Positions 1 through 6,216 of a stretch of DNA of 25,551 nt are shown here, piece by piece. A program made the translations under genes and the position numbers. This DNA is from SZUA-359 sp039809125 (GTDB taxonomy: Bacteria; Patescibacteriota; Saccharimonadia; Saccharimonadales; Saccharimonadaceae), in the NCBI GenBank assembly GCA_039809125.1, contig JBDHUM010000015.1, forward strand, positions 1 to 25,551, written 5' to 3'. Position 1 is the first letter of the stretch. The number at the start of each line of letters is the position of its first letter. The notes under the pieces were generated by a model. It was not told the origin of the DNA. It saw nothing but the letters and a program-made list of their open reading frames with translations, and ran no database searches.

Positions 1-2
1 TG

Positions 3-71
3 ACTGCTAGCAACCTTAAGCCCAAAGGTGAGCGTAAGTTCAAGTTTGACCGTTACCGCTTGGGTCATTAG
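3..71 (+). CDS. C-terminal fragment of unknown protein (window edge)
   Basis: The third forward frame is open from the window edge to a TAG at 69-71 and gives 22 residues ending KFKFDRYRLGH. The tail is rich in Lys and Arg, as in many nucleic-acid-binding or ribosome-associated proteins, but I do not recognise the family. The opposite strand is also open from an ATG at 68 to the window edge, starting MTQAVTVKLEL, so the coding strand cannot be settled from this fragment. Confidence 0.25.
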   Translation, partial: TASNLKPKGERKFKFDRYRLGH

Positions 72-207
72 TGCCAAAGCACCAACCGTTGCGACAACCT
101 GCGTCAGCCTGAACGTGCGACGTAGGGCTGTATAGCACCTGCGTACTCTCATTATACCACAAAACAGTCTATTGTGCTAATGGCTATCTGTTGAACACGT
201 TATTTTC

Positions 208-216
208 TGGTATAAT
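208..216 (+). promoter_or_regulatory. Extended -10 promoter of structured RNA
   Basis: TGG followed by a perfect TATAAT (211-216) makes an extended -10 element. A TTGAAC at 191-196 is only 14 bp upstream and is probably not the working -35. Transcription would start near 222-224, just before the long closing stem of the RNA at 226. Confidence 0.6.
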
Positions 217-222
217 AACCAT

Positions 223-370
223 TGTCTTAAGTCGTTACAATTCGCAATAAGAAACCGTCGGTTTTCGCCGTTCGGCATTTCACCATAGAAAGGGGCATCG
301 CCCGAAACAATTGGTGAAAGCCTGTTGCGGACAAGACGACTTAAGACACCGTTGGCGGTGTCCCTTTTTA
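223..370 (+). ncRNA. Structured small RNA of unknown class
   Basis: A transcript of about 148 nt runs between an extended -10 promoter and a strong intrinsic terminator. Its ends pair perfectly: CTTAAGTCGT (226-235) with ACGACTTAAG (336-345). Inside, CGCAA pairs with TTGCG, followed by three hairpins: AAACC/GGTTT, GCCG/CGGC, and TTTCACC/GGTGAAA enclosing GGGC/GCCC. It has no convincing reading frame. I do not see the conserved parts of tmRNA, RNase P RNA or SRP RNA. A 6S-like regulator is possible from the length and long closing stem, but the branched interior does not match the usual 6S bubble. The 3' end could continue into the TM2 gene at 419 if termination is incomplete. Confidence 0.55.
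345..369 (+). terminator. Intrinsic terminator of the small RNA
   Basis: GACACCG (345-351) and CGGTGTC (356-362) form a 7-bp stem with a TTGG loop, followed by CC and TTTTT. The first base of the stem is also the last base of the RNA closing helix. Confidence 0.8.
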
Positions 371-418
371 TTTAGAGCATTTTCAACGGTCATATCAACT
401 AAAGCGAGGAACGCTTAA

Positions 419-646
419 ATGAAAGACCGCAAAACATACAAAATATTAACCGCTTGTAGTTTCATACTACCGATTAACCGCTGGTATTTAGGCAACGGCA
501 AGGGTGCTATTGGACGAAGTATCAGTGCGAACTATCTACTTATGGGCTGGCTTGGCGACCTGTTCTATATGGACAAGACTTTTGACGAGGCTATGGCAAA
601 ACGAGGCTTTGCAAATACTAATATTCGTAACGAACAAGGCAAATAG
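419..646 (+). CDS. TM2-like small membrane protein
   Basis: This 75-residue protein carries a degenerate TM2-type motif: NRWYLGNGKGAIGR at 20-33, then a hydrophobic stretch with GWLGDLFYM at 43-51. TM2 proteins have two membrane segments joined by a short turn, and their role is usually unknown. The basic C-terminus (AKRGFANTN) suggests a cytoplasmic tail. A GAGGA Shine-Dalgarno at 405-409 is well placed for the ATG. The gene follows the small RNA terminator by about 50 nt and has no obvious promoter of its own, so it may depend on read-through. The usual Asp in the TM2 turn is changed, so the family call is moderate. Confidence 0.6.
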   Translation: MKDRKTYKILTACSFILPINRWYLGNGKGAIGRSISANYLLMGWLGDLFYMDKTFDEAMAKRGFANTNIRNEQGK

Positions 647-867
647 ACACCAGTTATTTTGTTGGCATAAACGCCGATTGTTATACCGTCCTCTGTTTGT
701 GGCGGAAAGCTAAGTTGGGCGATTTTTTGACGTCCACCTCTGTTCGTGATTGTTGGGTAAAACACCAAAAATAAACTAATTTGTGAGAGCGGTAAAAATG
801 TAGGTAGGCAGTAAGTTTACCCTAACTCCAAAATGAGCCAAGGCAATGGGTAGGGGGGCTATAAAGC

Positions 868-876
868 TGTTAAAAT
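868..876 (+). promoter_or_regulatory. Leaderless extended -10 promoter (VOC gene)
   Basis: TGT-TAAAAT, with the hexamer at 871-876. Exactly 6 nt separate it from the ATG at 883, so the expected +1 is the start codon. There is no Shine-Dalgarno. Confidence 0.5.
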
Positions 877-882
877 AGGGCT

Positions 883-1320
883 ATGCAAGACCAGCCAGCA
901 ACTAACATCATACAGCTTGAACTTCACGTTCCTAGCTTTGAGTTGGTTAAAGACTACTATGGCAAGCTCGGCTTTGAGACGGTTTGGGAGCGTGTGCCAG
1001 AGGACGCCAAGGGCTACCTAGTTCTGCAAAAAGACGGTAACACCCTCTGCTTTTGGGGTGGCAACGACGCAATTTACAGCCAACCTTACTTTAAGCGATT
1101 TCCGAAAGATACAGTTAGGGGTTACGGCGTCGAGGTAGTCTTGCTCGTTGATGATATAGAAAGCTTTTACGAGCAGGTCAAAGATGTCGCAAATATAGTT
1201 GAGCCACTCATTGAACAGCCTTGGGGCTTGAAAGATTTTAGGTGCACTGACCCATTTGGCTACTACCTGCGATTTACTAGTAAACACAATATTTTAGATA
1301 AAGGTAATGCGGTTGATTAA
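883..1320 (+). CDS. VOC (glyoxalase/bleomycin-resistance/dioxygenase) family protein
   Basis: This 145-residue protein has the paired beta-alpha-beta-beta-beta units of the vicinal oxygen chelate fold. The first unit begins IIQLELHVPSFELVKDYYGKLGFE (9-32). The second contains the acidic strand VVLLVDDIESFYEQV and ends DPFGYYLRF, a typical VOC C-terminal signature. Family members include glyoxalase I, antibiotic-binding proteins and extradiol dioxygenases, and the substrate cannot be read here. The start codon lies 6 nt after an extended -10 and has no Shine-Dalgarno, which suggests a leaderless mRNA. The stop codon directly abuts the ATG of the GNAT gene, so the two are probably co-transcribed. 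Confidence 0.8.
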   Translation: MQDQPATNIIQLELHVPSFELVKDYYGKLGFETVWERVPEDAKGYLVLQKDGNTLCFWGGNDAIYSQPYFKRFPKDTVRGYGVEVVLLVDDIESFYEQVKDVANIVEPLIEQPWGLKDFRCTDPFGYYLRFTSKHNILDKGNAVD

Positions 1321-1863
1321 ATGACAAACCCCGAATTACAAGCCACACCCGAAAGAGTTGTCCTTAAAAGCGATACCGACAGTGTCCAGCTCTTGCAACT
1401 TGTGCCTCAAGACGCAGATAGCTACTTTGGGCTTATCGCTCAAGACCCAGACCACCTACGCCAACACGGCGACAAGACAGCAGACAAGTACCCTACGCCT
1501 GATGTCGTACGAGACAGTATTGTGCACCCCAAAAACCCTGCTAAATATCGTTTTGGTATCTGGGACAATGGCGTAATGGTGGGTAGTAACAACCTCACTC
1601 CAGAGGACAATAACAGAGCCGAATTAGGCTCTTGGGTAGGTAAAGAACATACTGGGCAAGGTTATGCAGGACGGGCTCGTGCTCTATTGGTCGACTTTGC
1701 CTTTAATCAGCTAGGGCTAGACGAGGTGCATTGCGATATTGTGGTTGGTAATGAGCCAAGTAAACGCTCTGTAGAAAAGTCTGGGTTCACTCTAGTAGGT
1801 GATTTTGTTGATGATGAGGGAGTACACAAGTGGCGATACGTACTCAATAGACAGCCTCAATAA
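1321..1863 (+). CDS. GNAT N-acetyltransferase, RimJ/RimL-like
   Basis: The 180-residue protein fits the Acetyltransf_3 (RimJ/RimL) subgroup. The acetyl-CoA loop is HTGQGYAGRARALLVDFAF at about residues 117-135, and the C-terminal half has the usual VGNEPSKRSVEKSGFTLVG segment. These enzymes move an acetyl group from acetyl-CoA to an amine on a protein N-terminus or small molecule; the acceptor is unknown. The ATG follows the VOC stop codon with no gap and has no Shine-Dalgarno, so translation is probably coupled. Confidence 0.85.
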   Translation: MTNPELQATPERVVLKSDTDSVQLLQLVPQDADSYFGLIAQDPDHLRQHGDKTADKYPTPDVVRDSIVHPKNPAKYRFGIWDNGVMVGSNNLTPEDNNRAELGSWVGKEHTGQGYAGRARALLVDFAFNQLGLDEVHCDIVVGNEPSKRSVEKSGFTLVGDFVDDEGVHKWRYVLNRQPQ

Positions 1864-1911
1864 AGCTAGTAGCTCTAGGTGTGTAAGTCTAGCGAGGCAC
1901 TAACACACTCT

Positions 1912-1917
1912 TATAGT
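1912..1917 (+). promoter_or_regulatory. Leaderless -10 box before SRPBCC stub
   Basis: TATAGT lies exactly 6 nt before the ATG at 1924, the same geometry as the neighbouring intact genes. No clear -35 is seen. Confidence 0.4.
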
Positions 1918-1923
1918 TTGCAT

Positions 1924-1992
1924 ATGGAACAGCCAGAATATCACGCCACCGTTGTACTTCCAGCCTCTGCACAGCAAAGCTATCAAGGCTAA
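1924..1992 (+). pseudogene. 5' stub of an SRPBCC/AHSA1-like gene
   Basis: This 22-codon reading frame, starting MEQPEYHATVVLPASAQQ, resembles the first strand and turn of SRPBCC (Bet v 1/AHSA1-like) proteins, which begin with a strand, then a P-A-S/T-A-E/Q turn. The frame stops at 1990-1992 where the family would continue for over 100 residues. A strong terminator follows 60 nt later. It looks like the 5' end of a gene whose body was deleted, leaving the promoter, start and terminator. A functional short peptide cannot be excluded. The similarity rests on few residues. Confidence 0.45.
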
Positions 1993-2054
1993 TCGGGTGT
2001 ATAACTTTTGCCTCGTTGAGCACCATTGAAATATATCAATTTCATATCTGTTAA

Positions 2055-2078
2055 GCACCGCCGAAAGCGGTGTTTTTT
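2055..2078 (+). terminator. Intrinsic terminator
   Basis: CACCGC (2056-2061) and GCGGTG (2067-2072) form a stem with a CGAAA loop, followed by six T. It ends transcription of the VOC-GNAT unit and the SRPBCC stub, before the AlkD-like gene. Confidence 0.85.
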
Positions 2079-2110
2079 AAATGCGTCCACGCAGGCTTTA
2101 TCCAAATCGT

Positions 2111-2116
2111 TATAAT
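2111..2116 (+). promoter_or_regulatory. Leaderless TATAAT promoter (AlkD-like gene)
   Basis: A perfect TATAAT lies 6 nt before the ATG at 2123. This favours 2123 as the start over an in-frame ATG at 2081, which lies upstream of the -10 box and just after the terminator. Confidence 0.6.
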
Positions 2117-2122
2117 AAAAAT

Positions 2123-2815
2123 ATGCAAGAACCAACAGCAGGCGCATTTATTGAAGATTTGAAAAAGAATCACTCTGCTGAGGCTGGCAAGAAAAACGTC
2201 TTTTTTGAGGACGGTGGGGATAAATCCAAGGTCATAGGCGTGCGTATGAAAGTTGTTTTTGACCTTGCCAAAGAATACGCCCATATGCCACTCCCCGAAG
2301 TCAATAAGCTACTGGATAGTGAATTGTACGAAGTACGGCTTGGCGCAGTCAGCATCATGGATTTTAAAACTCGCGCCAAAAACATCACAGAAAACGAAAG
2401 AAAAGCGTTATTTGACCTGTATATCCATAGGCACGACCGCATAAATAACTGGGGCTTGGTTGATCGTTCTGCTCCACGAGTCATTGGGCAGTATTTGCAA
2501 GATAAGCCAAAGGACGTACTGTATAGTCTCGCTAAATCCAACCGAGTTTCCGAGCGTCGTACTGCCATAGTCGCTCCACTATGGTTTGTGACTAAACAAA
2601 ATGATGTAAAGGACGCCCTGGGAGTAGCTGAAATATTGGTGAATGACAATGAAGAACTGATTAACTCTGCCCTAGGCGCAACGTTGCATTATGTCGGAGT
2701 GGCAAATGCAGCTGAACTGGAAAAGTTTCTGGACAAGCACCACCAGGCTATGCCGAAAATTACCCTACGTTTAGCAGTAAGAAAACAGGAAGCTCTAAAG
2801 AAAAAATATAGATGA
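2123..2815 (+). CDS. AlkD-family HEAT-repeat DNA glycosylase-like protein
   Basis: The 230-residue all-helical protein fits the DNA alkylation repair family (AlkC/AlkD-like, PF08713). Visible markers are an IGVRMKVVFDLAKEY segment near residue 40, LLDSELYEVRLGAVSIM, the pair NNWGLVDRSAPRVIGQYL near 110-130, then SERRTAIVAPLWF and an ALGATLHYVG helix. AlkD enzymes excise bulky or cationic N3- and N7-alkylated purines without flipping the base. The NW-LVD motif, which supplies active-site Trp and Asp in AlkD, is kept. The gene has its own leaderless promoter and no co-directional partner. Confidence 0.8.
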   Translation: MQEPTAGAFIEDLKKNHSAEAGKKNVFFEDGGDKSKVIGVRMKVVFDLAKEYAHMPLPEVNKLLDSELYEVRLGAVSIMDFKTRAKNITENERKALFDLYIHRHDRINNWGLVDRSAPRVIGQYLQDKPKDVLYSLAKSNRVSERRTAIVAPLWFVTKQNDVKDALGVAEILVNDNEELINSALGATLHYVGVANAAELEKFLDKHHQAMPKITLRLAVRKQEALKKKYR

Positions 2816-2831
2816 ACCTAGCTACCTAAAA

Positions 2832-2930
2832 GGTCGCCAGATAAGTTGAACATCTCAACCAAATCTCGTGGTTTGTAGGTATCGCAATTGCTGTGATTAA
2901 GGATTAGAATTATTCCCACTATCTGGCACC
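2832..2930. other. Multi-hairpin intergenic element of unknown role
   Basis: No gene is seen in the 264 nt between the AlkD-like gene and the convergent membrane protein gene. The stretch holds a long-range pairing: GGT-C-GCCAGATA (2832-2843) against TATCTGGCACC (2920-2930), with one bulged C. It encloses GTTGA/TCAAC and AACCA/TGGTT hairpins and a GCAATTGC palindrome. It could be a small RNA, a 3' structure or a chance fold; no promoter or T-run supports transcription. Confidence 0.25.
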
Positions 2931-3079
2931 ATGAGATTAAGTAAGACTCAAACATTTGACATCATAACGATGAGGTTAGCGATTGGGAAAATAGTTAACC
3001 GGAAAGGTGCCCATGACACACCACTTGGAGGATCGCTGCATTAATGATTAGGAGATGGATTGGCAATAAACTATAGTTT

Positions 3080-3943
3080 TTAGCGTGCTGGAGTTTGTTT
3101 GCTTATCTTAAATTTACCTTGGAACACTGAGCTATCTTGAATCTTTTGTATAGCGTAGCCATCTATAAATTTAGAAGTTTTGGTGTCATATGCTTTTGTT
3201 ATAAGTAAGTCGTCATATTGTCGGATTAGTAATTGCTTAGTATTGTTCCGGGAAGAGACTACAAGATACTCTCTCGACATAGTCGCTTGACCATTTGCTG
3301 CCATGGCCACAAGGCTAAGTGAGTAAGAAAGAAACATAAAAATAATTAATAGTCTTTCTACGTTAAATTCCGCATATTTTTTAGCATAGTATTGTTTTCG
3401 ACTTTCATCAAATTTCTTAAAATATAGCTCAAGCGTCTTTTTCCTCTGCTTTTTGTCTAACCTAAGTCGGAATAATAACGGATTAAATAACGAAAACACT
3501 AGTCCGATTAGAGTACCTATGGCGAAAAATGCTGCTAACTTTTGAAATTCAATGAAATATCCACTGATAAAAAATCCTACTATTAGTAGGCTGACAGTGA
3601 CATACAGAAAGTGTACGACGTCATTTATGACCACATACATTAGCCGCTTTCTATGCTGATTTTTTGACGACTTCTGATGTATTCTATCGCGAATACGTCT
3701 TTCAAATTGTGTAGCTAGTTCAAGCACGGTAAAGATTGCAATAACAATTAGCAGGCTCTGAAAAATTGTAGTTGGATATACCTGAACAGCATCAAAAGCA
3801 ACCCCATAGGCCGACAAGTATACATATTCAAACAGAATTGCGGCAATATATCCATACATGGTAAACAGAAATAGAGCTAAAGTGACATTTACCTTTAAGA
3901 TACTAAAAAGCCATAAGTTGTTACCGGGTGTATCCGTTCTCAC
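3080..3943 (-). CDS. Membrane protein of unknown function, five membrane segments
   Basis: I do not recognise this 287-residue protein. Likely membrane segments lie at about 15-40, 58-77, 108-130, 135-158 and 195-214. Highly basic loops (80-100 and 160-190, with KKQRKK) should face the cytoplasm. The last 70 residues are hydrophilic and have strand-like character, perhaps a small domain outside the membrane. The start is a GTG at 3943, placed 9 nt after a TATAAT on the minus strand and without a Shine-Dalgarno. It stands alone and is convergent with the AlkD-like gene. Base use is more A+T-rich than its neighbours, which may mean separate acquisition. Confidence 0.7.
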   Translation of the reverse strand: MRTDTPGNNLWLFSILKVNVTLALFLFTMYGYIAAILFEYVYLSAYGVAFDAVQVYPTTIFQSLLIVIAIFTVLELATQFERRIRDRIHQKSSKNQHRKRLMYVVINDVVHFLYVTVSLLIVGFFISGYFIEFQKLAAFFAIGTLIGLVFSLFNPLLFRLRLDKKQRKKTLELYFKKFDESRKQYYAKKYAEFNVERLLIIFMFLSYSLSLVAMAANGQATMSREYLVVSSRNNTKQLLIRQYDDLLITKAYDTKTSKFIDGYAIQKIQDSSVFQGKFKISKQTPAR

Positions 3944-3952
3944 GATACGATA

Positions 3953-3958
3953 ATTATA
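3953..3958 (-). promoter_or_regulatory. -10 box of minus-strand membrane protein
   Basis: TATAAT on the minus strand, 9 nt before the GTG start at 3943, predicts a leader of only two or three nucleotides. Confidence 0.5.
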
Positions 3959-4122
3959 TAACTATTTATAAAAGATAGGGGTTTTTTATAAGACTAATTC
4001 TGAAGTTAGTTTAAATTGCTCAACAGTATTTCTTTATCTAGATAAATCTAGCATCACTACATCAATGATTAGAAATATGTTAATCAGGGTAACACTCTGT
4101 AGCTGTCATTGTTTGTTACTAG

Positions 4123-4314
4123 ATGGGTATGTGGAAGTCAACTACTGTAGACGGATGTCTCGGAGAGCTTGCGGACGGACAGCGAGCCAGTTTGCAGGAT
4201 CTGCGCGAGAAAATTATGCGTAATATCCCGAACGACGAGGAAAAAATCGCGTTTGGCAAACCGTTTGCTACCTAGGAAGTCGTCAAACTCCAACTCGAAG
4301 AGATGGGCGTGTAG
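4123..4314 (+). pseudogene. DUF1801 gene with internal deletion and in-frame TAG
   Basis: The frame from ATG 4123 (or 4129) begins MGMWKSTTVDGCLGELADGQ and continues ASLQDLREKIMRNIPNDEEKIAFG, a good match to the N-terminus of DUF1801 proteins (T-V-D-x-Y-L..L...Q...L..LR..I...P..EE.I.YG). It then jumps to KPFAT, a TAG at 4273-4275, and EVVKLQLEEMGV ending at 4312-4314 in the same frame. That tail resembles the family C-terminus (D-KP-P..LV.K.V..RL.E). About 50-60 central residues are missing, so the gene has an internal deletion plus a stop. Intact DUF1801 proteins are about 110-140 residues. Confidence 0.6.
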
Positions 4315-4371
4315 CAGATTAAACTGAGCGGCTAAAGATTTTAAAACTTGCGGGCTTATTATTGGCACGTT

Positions 4372-4380
4372 TGTTATAAT
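4372..4380 (+). promoter_or_regulatory. Extended -10 promoter
   Basis: TGT-TATAAT (hexamer 4375-4380) lies 16 nt before the ATG at 4397, so the expected leader is about 10 nt without a Shine-Dalgarno. A weaker TATAGA at 4386-4391 sits 5 nt from the ATG. Confidence 0.5.
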
Positions 4381-4396
4381 TTGAATATAGAAGCTT

Positions 4397-5029
4397 ATGG
4401 AAACAATCAGGCAAAAATTAGCAAATCAAAACGTTTGGGTGCGGGTGGTATATGCCGTCATACTTTATATATCGATTTTCATTGCCACGACCATCGTGAG
4501 TTATTTTCTTTTACCCGAAGGGATGCTGAAAAACAAGAATCCAGCTCAAAATTGGGAAATGTCGCGAAGCGTCCTAACGGCCGCCTTACAAATATTTGCA
4601 TATAACTTAGGCTCGGTTGTACTTATAGCAATTGTGAGTTTATTTGCTAAAAAGAACAAAAACGAACAACGATACATCTCACTTGGATACTTGGTGATGT
4701 TGATACTGGTTGTAATAAACGGCGTCGTACTCGGAACTTGGTCATTCGCAATAGGCTCCCCGCCCGTCCCACTTCTCGACAGGCTGCTTGGTATCTTTGA
4801 TATCTTTCATAGAGCTGCGCTATGGGAAATGATTGGCCAAATATTTATCCTATCAGGACTCGCAAACATTGCCATCGTCAGAACAAATGCCAAAAGAACG
4901 GTTGCGCGAAAGATGACTGAGGTGAAGCTAACATACGCTGAAAAAATTGTTTTGATCAGTGGGCTAGTATTAATGTTACTGGGCGCAGTCATAGAGGCAA
5001 TTGCTATCGTCGCAATATCTCAATATTAA
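4397..5029 (+). CDS. Five-segment membrane protein, possibly SpoIIM-like
   Basis: The 210-residue protein has likely membrane segments at about 16-38, 63-84, 93-119, 143-162 and 184-208. The INGVVLGTWSFAIG segment (108-120), followed by a loop and WEMIGQIFILSGLANI, resembles the NG-x-x-x-G and (H)-E-x-x-A-x-x-x-(A)-G pattern of SpoIIM/DUF95 membrane proteins, which are common outside spore formers. The match is weak, so I name it only as a possibility. It is first in a likely run with the DUF1761, TfoX-like and DUF5655 genes, although the DUF1761 gene also has its own -10 box. Confidence 0.65.
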   Translation: METIRQKLANQNVWVRVVYAVILYISIFIATTIVSYFLLPEGMLKNKNPAQNWEMSRSVLTAALQIFAYNLGSVVLIAIVSLFAKKNKNEQRYISLGYLVMLILVVINGVVLGTWSFAIGSPPVPLLDRLLGIFDIFHRAALWEMIGQIFILSGLANIAIVRTNAKRTVARKMTEVKLTYAEKIVLISGLVLMLLGAVIEAIAIVAISQY

Positions 5030-5048
5030 TCAAACAAAAAAACAACCA

Positions 5049-5057
5049 TGTTATTAT
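5049..5057 (+). promoter_or_regulatory. Leaderless extended -10 promoter (DUF1761 gene)
   Basis: TGT-TATTAT (hexamer 5052-5057), exactly 6 nt before the ATG at 5064. Confidence 0.45.
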
Positions 5058-5063
5058 TGAATT

Positions 5064-5483
5064 ATGTTAGAACACATTCACATAGTCCCATTCATTGTCG
5101 CAACGCTCGTTAGTATGATTCCAGCTATGATCTGGTATACAAATAAGACGTTTGGTCCGTCCTGGAGGAGGCTAACCGGCATCAACCCAAAGCAATCTGA
5201 AAATGCAGGGTTCAAGCCAGTGATACTAACTCTTTTTGCCAATGCGGTCACGGTGCTCGTGATAATGGTTCTCATCAGTATCATCAGTGCGTACTTCAAA
5301 GTAGACTCAATCGCAATCGCACCGGCTGTAGGGTTTGTCACTTGGCTGGCTTTTTCGGCTACAACGCTCGCAACGCACAATGCCTTCGAACAAAAGCCGA
5401 CTAAACTGACATTGATAAATATCGGGTATCAGCTCGTTCTCTTTTTGCTGATTTCATTGACAATTGGTCTGATGATACGCTAG
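5064..5483 (+). CDS. DUF1761 family membrane protein
   Basis: The 139-residue protein matches the DUF1761 layout: an N-terminal membrane segment ending in MIWYTNKTFGPSWRRLTGI (family pattern A/I-W-Y-s-p-x-x-FG-k-x-W), then three more segments, with AVGFVTWLAFSATTLATHNAF and LTLINIGYQLVLFLLISL near the end. The function of the family is unknown; four membrane segments are predicted. It begins 6 nt after an extended -10. Its TAG is followed after one base by the ATG of the TfoX-like gene, suggesting coupled translation. Confidence 0.8.
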   Translation: MLEHIHIVPFIVATLVSMIPAMIWYTNKTFGPSWRRLTGINPKQSENAGFKPVILTLFANAVTVLVIMVLISIISAYFKVDSIAIAPAVGFVTWLAFSATTLATHNAFEQKPTKLTLINIGYQLVLFLLISLTIGLMIR

Positions 5484-5484
5484 T

Positions 5485-5823
5485 ATGCCATATAACGAAA
5501 AAATCGCCGATATTGTTCGCGGGCAATTACCACCAGGTTTAGAAATACAAGAAAAGAAAATGTATGGCGGACTTGTGTTTATGGTTAATGGCAAAATGTG
5601 TATTTGCGTGGGTGGCAGTGAGCCCGATGTCGTGATGGTCCGTGTTGATAAGGACCTATACCCGGAACTACTAAAGCGCAGAGGCGCAGTCTCGACAATA
5701 ATGCGCGGCCGTGAAATCAAATGATATATTCAATTAGATAGTAGTGCTTTGTCCGACATTGAGTTTTGGGTAGGGCAAGCTCTCGACTTTAATAAAAAGC
5801 TTATTACAGAAAGTCATCACTAG
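5485..5823 (+). pseudogene. TfoX N-terminal-domain-like protein with in-frame UGA
   Basis: The first 79 codons match the TfoX N-terminal domain: KMYGGLVFMVNGKMCICVGG (27-46) and the VVMVRVDKDLYPELL strand-helix. At 5722-5724 there is a TGA after GREIK. The same frame then stays open for 32 more codons (YIQLDSSALSDIEFWVGQAL, then DFNKKLITESHH) to a TAG at 5821-5823. Homologues continue here as M-K-G-[YFW]-[VI]-x-V-D, with the helix W-V-x-x-A-L-x-F, so the TGA sits where a Gly (GGA) is expected, one base away. It is either a recent nonsense mutation or a read-through site. The final TAG overlaps the Shine-Dalgarno of the next gene, and the start is one base after the DUF1761 stop. Confidence 0.75.
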
Positions 5824-5834
5824 GAAATTACCTT

Positions 5835-6194
5835 ATGGCAGAAAACACAATGACGAGCGATTTTACCGACAAACCAACCACGCAAGCATATTTCAAAACA
5901 ATCAGCAATTTTGTAGAATCACTTAGACCGAGCAAGCGCGAGTCGAAGGCTCAAATTAGCTACGGCATCAAACGTAAATTCATTTGGTTTTGGGCGTACG
6001 ATAAAACACCGGATGGCACACTGTACATGATGGTATGCCTAGATAAAAAACTCTCTGATTCATTATTCCACTACGTCAAACAATCAAGCCCAAACCGATG
6101 GAATCATCATATAGAAGTCAAGTCTAAATCAATCGCCGAGAGTAAAAGCCTAAAGGATCTCGTGCGAGCAGGTTACGAATTTGCTGGAAAATAG
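5835..6194 (+). CDS. DUF5655-like small protein
   Basis: The 119-residue protein has the features of the DUF5655 domain: an amphipathic N-terminal helix, ISYGIKRKFIWFWAYDKTPDGTLYMMV (42-68) as a beta-hairpin, the SPNRWNHHIEV strand and a C-terminal KDLVRAGYEFA helix that matches the family's L-x-x-L-x-x-A-Y-E. The role is unknown; related domains are often found beside DUF1801 or DNA-linked proteins. An AGGAA at 5823-5827, overlapping the previous stop, precedes the ATG by 7 nt. It is probably the last gene of the run from 4397 and is convergent with the DUF1697 gene. Confidence 0.65.
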   Translation: MAENTMTSDFTDKPTTQAYFKTISNFVESLRPSKRESKAQISYGIKRKFIWFWAYDKTPDGTLYMMVCLDKKLSDSLFHYVKQSSPNRWNHHIEVKSKSIAESKSLKDLVRAGYEFAGK

Positions 6195-6216
6195 CCTCGT
6201 ATCTATTATCAGTGTC

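Noticed and set aside
223..370. tmRNA, RNase P RNA or SRP RNA
   Set aside because: The conserved parts are missing: no tRNA-like ends with CCA, no Ala-Ala tag frame, no SRP domain IV loop. The length is also too small for the first two.
565..768. Minus-strand frame starting MVFYPTITNRGGRQKIAQL as a gene
   Set aside because: It overlaps the 3' end of the TM2-like gene, has no clear promoter or ribosome site, and I recognise no family. A decayed gene in 647-870 cannot be excluded, but support is too weak.
2081..2122. ATG 2081 as start of the AlkD-like gene
   Set aside because: It lies between the terminator and the -10 box of the gene. Transcription would begin at about 2123, so the upstream 14 codons are not on the mRNA.
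2170..2649. Minus-strand 159-codon frame opposite the AlkD-like gene
   Set aside because: It is Ser/Thr/Leu-rich low-quality sequence without a domain, fully opposite a recognised gene.
5485..5823. Genome-wide UGA = Gly code (as in Gracilibacteria)
   Set aside because: Long genes such as leuS contain no internal UGA, and AlkD-like, nudix, rnc and trmD end at UGA at the expected family length, one as an ATGA overlap. The single UGA in the TfoX-like gene is better seen as local.
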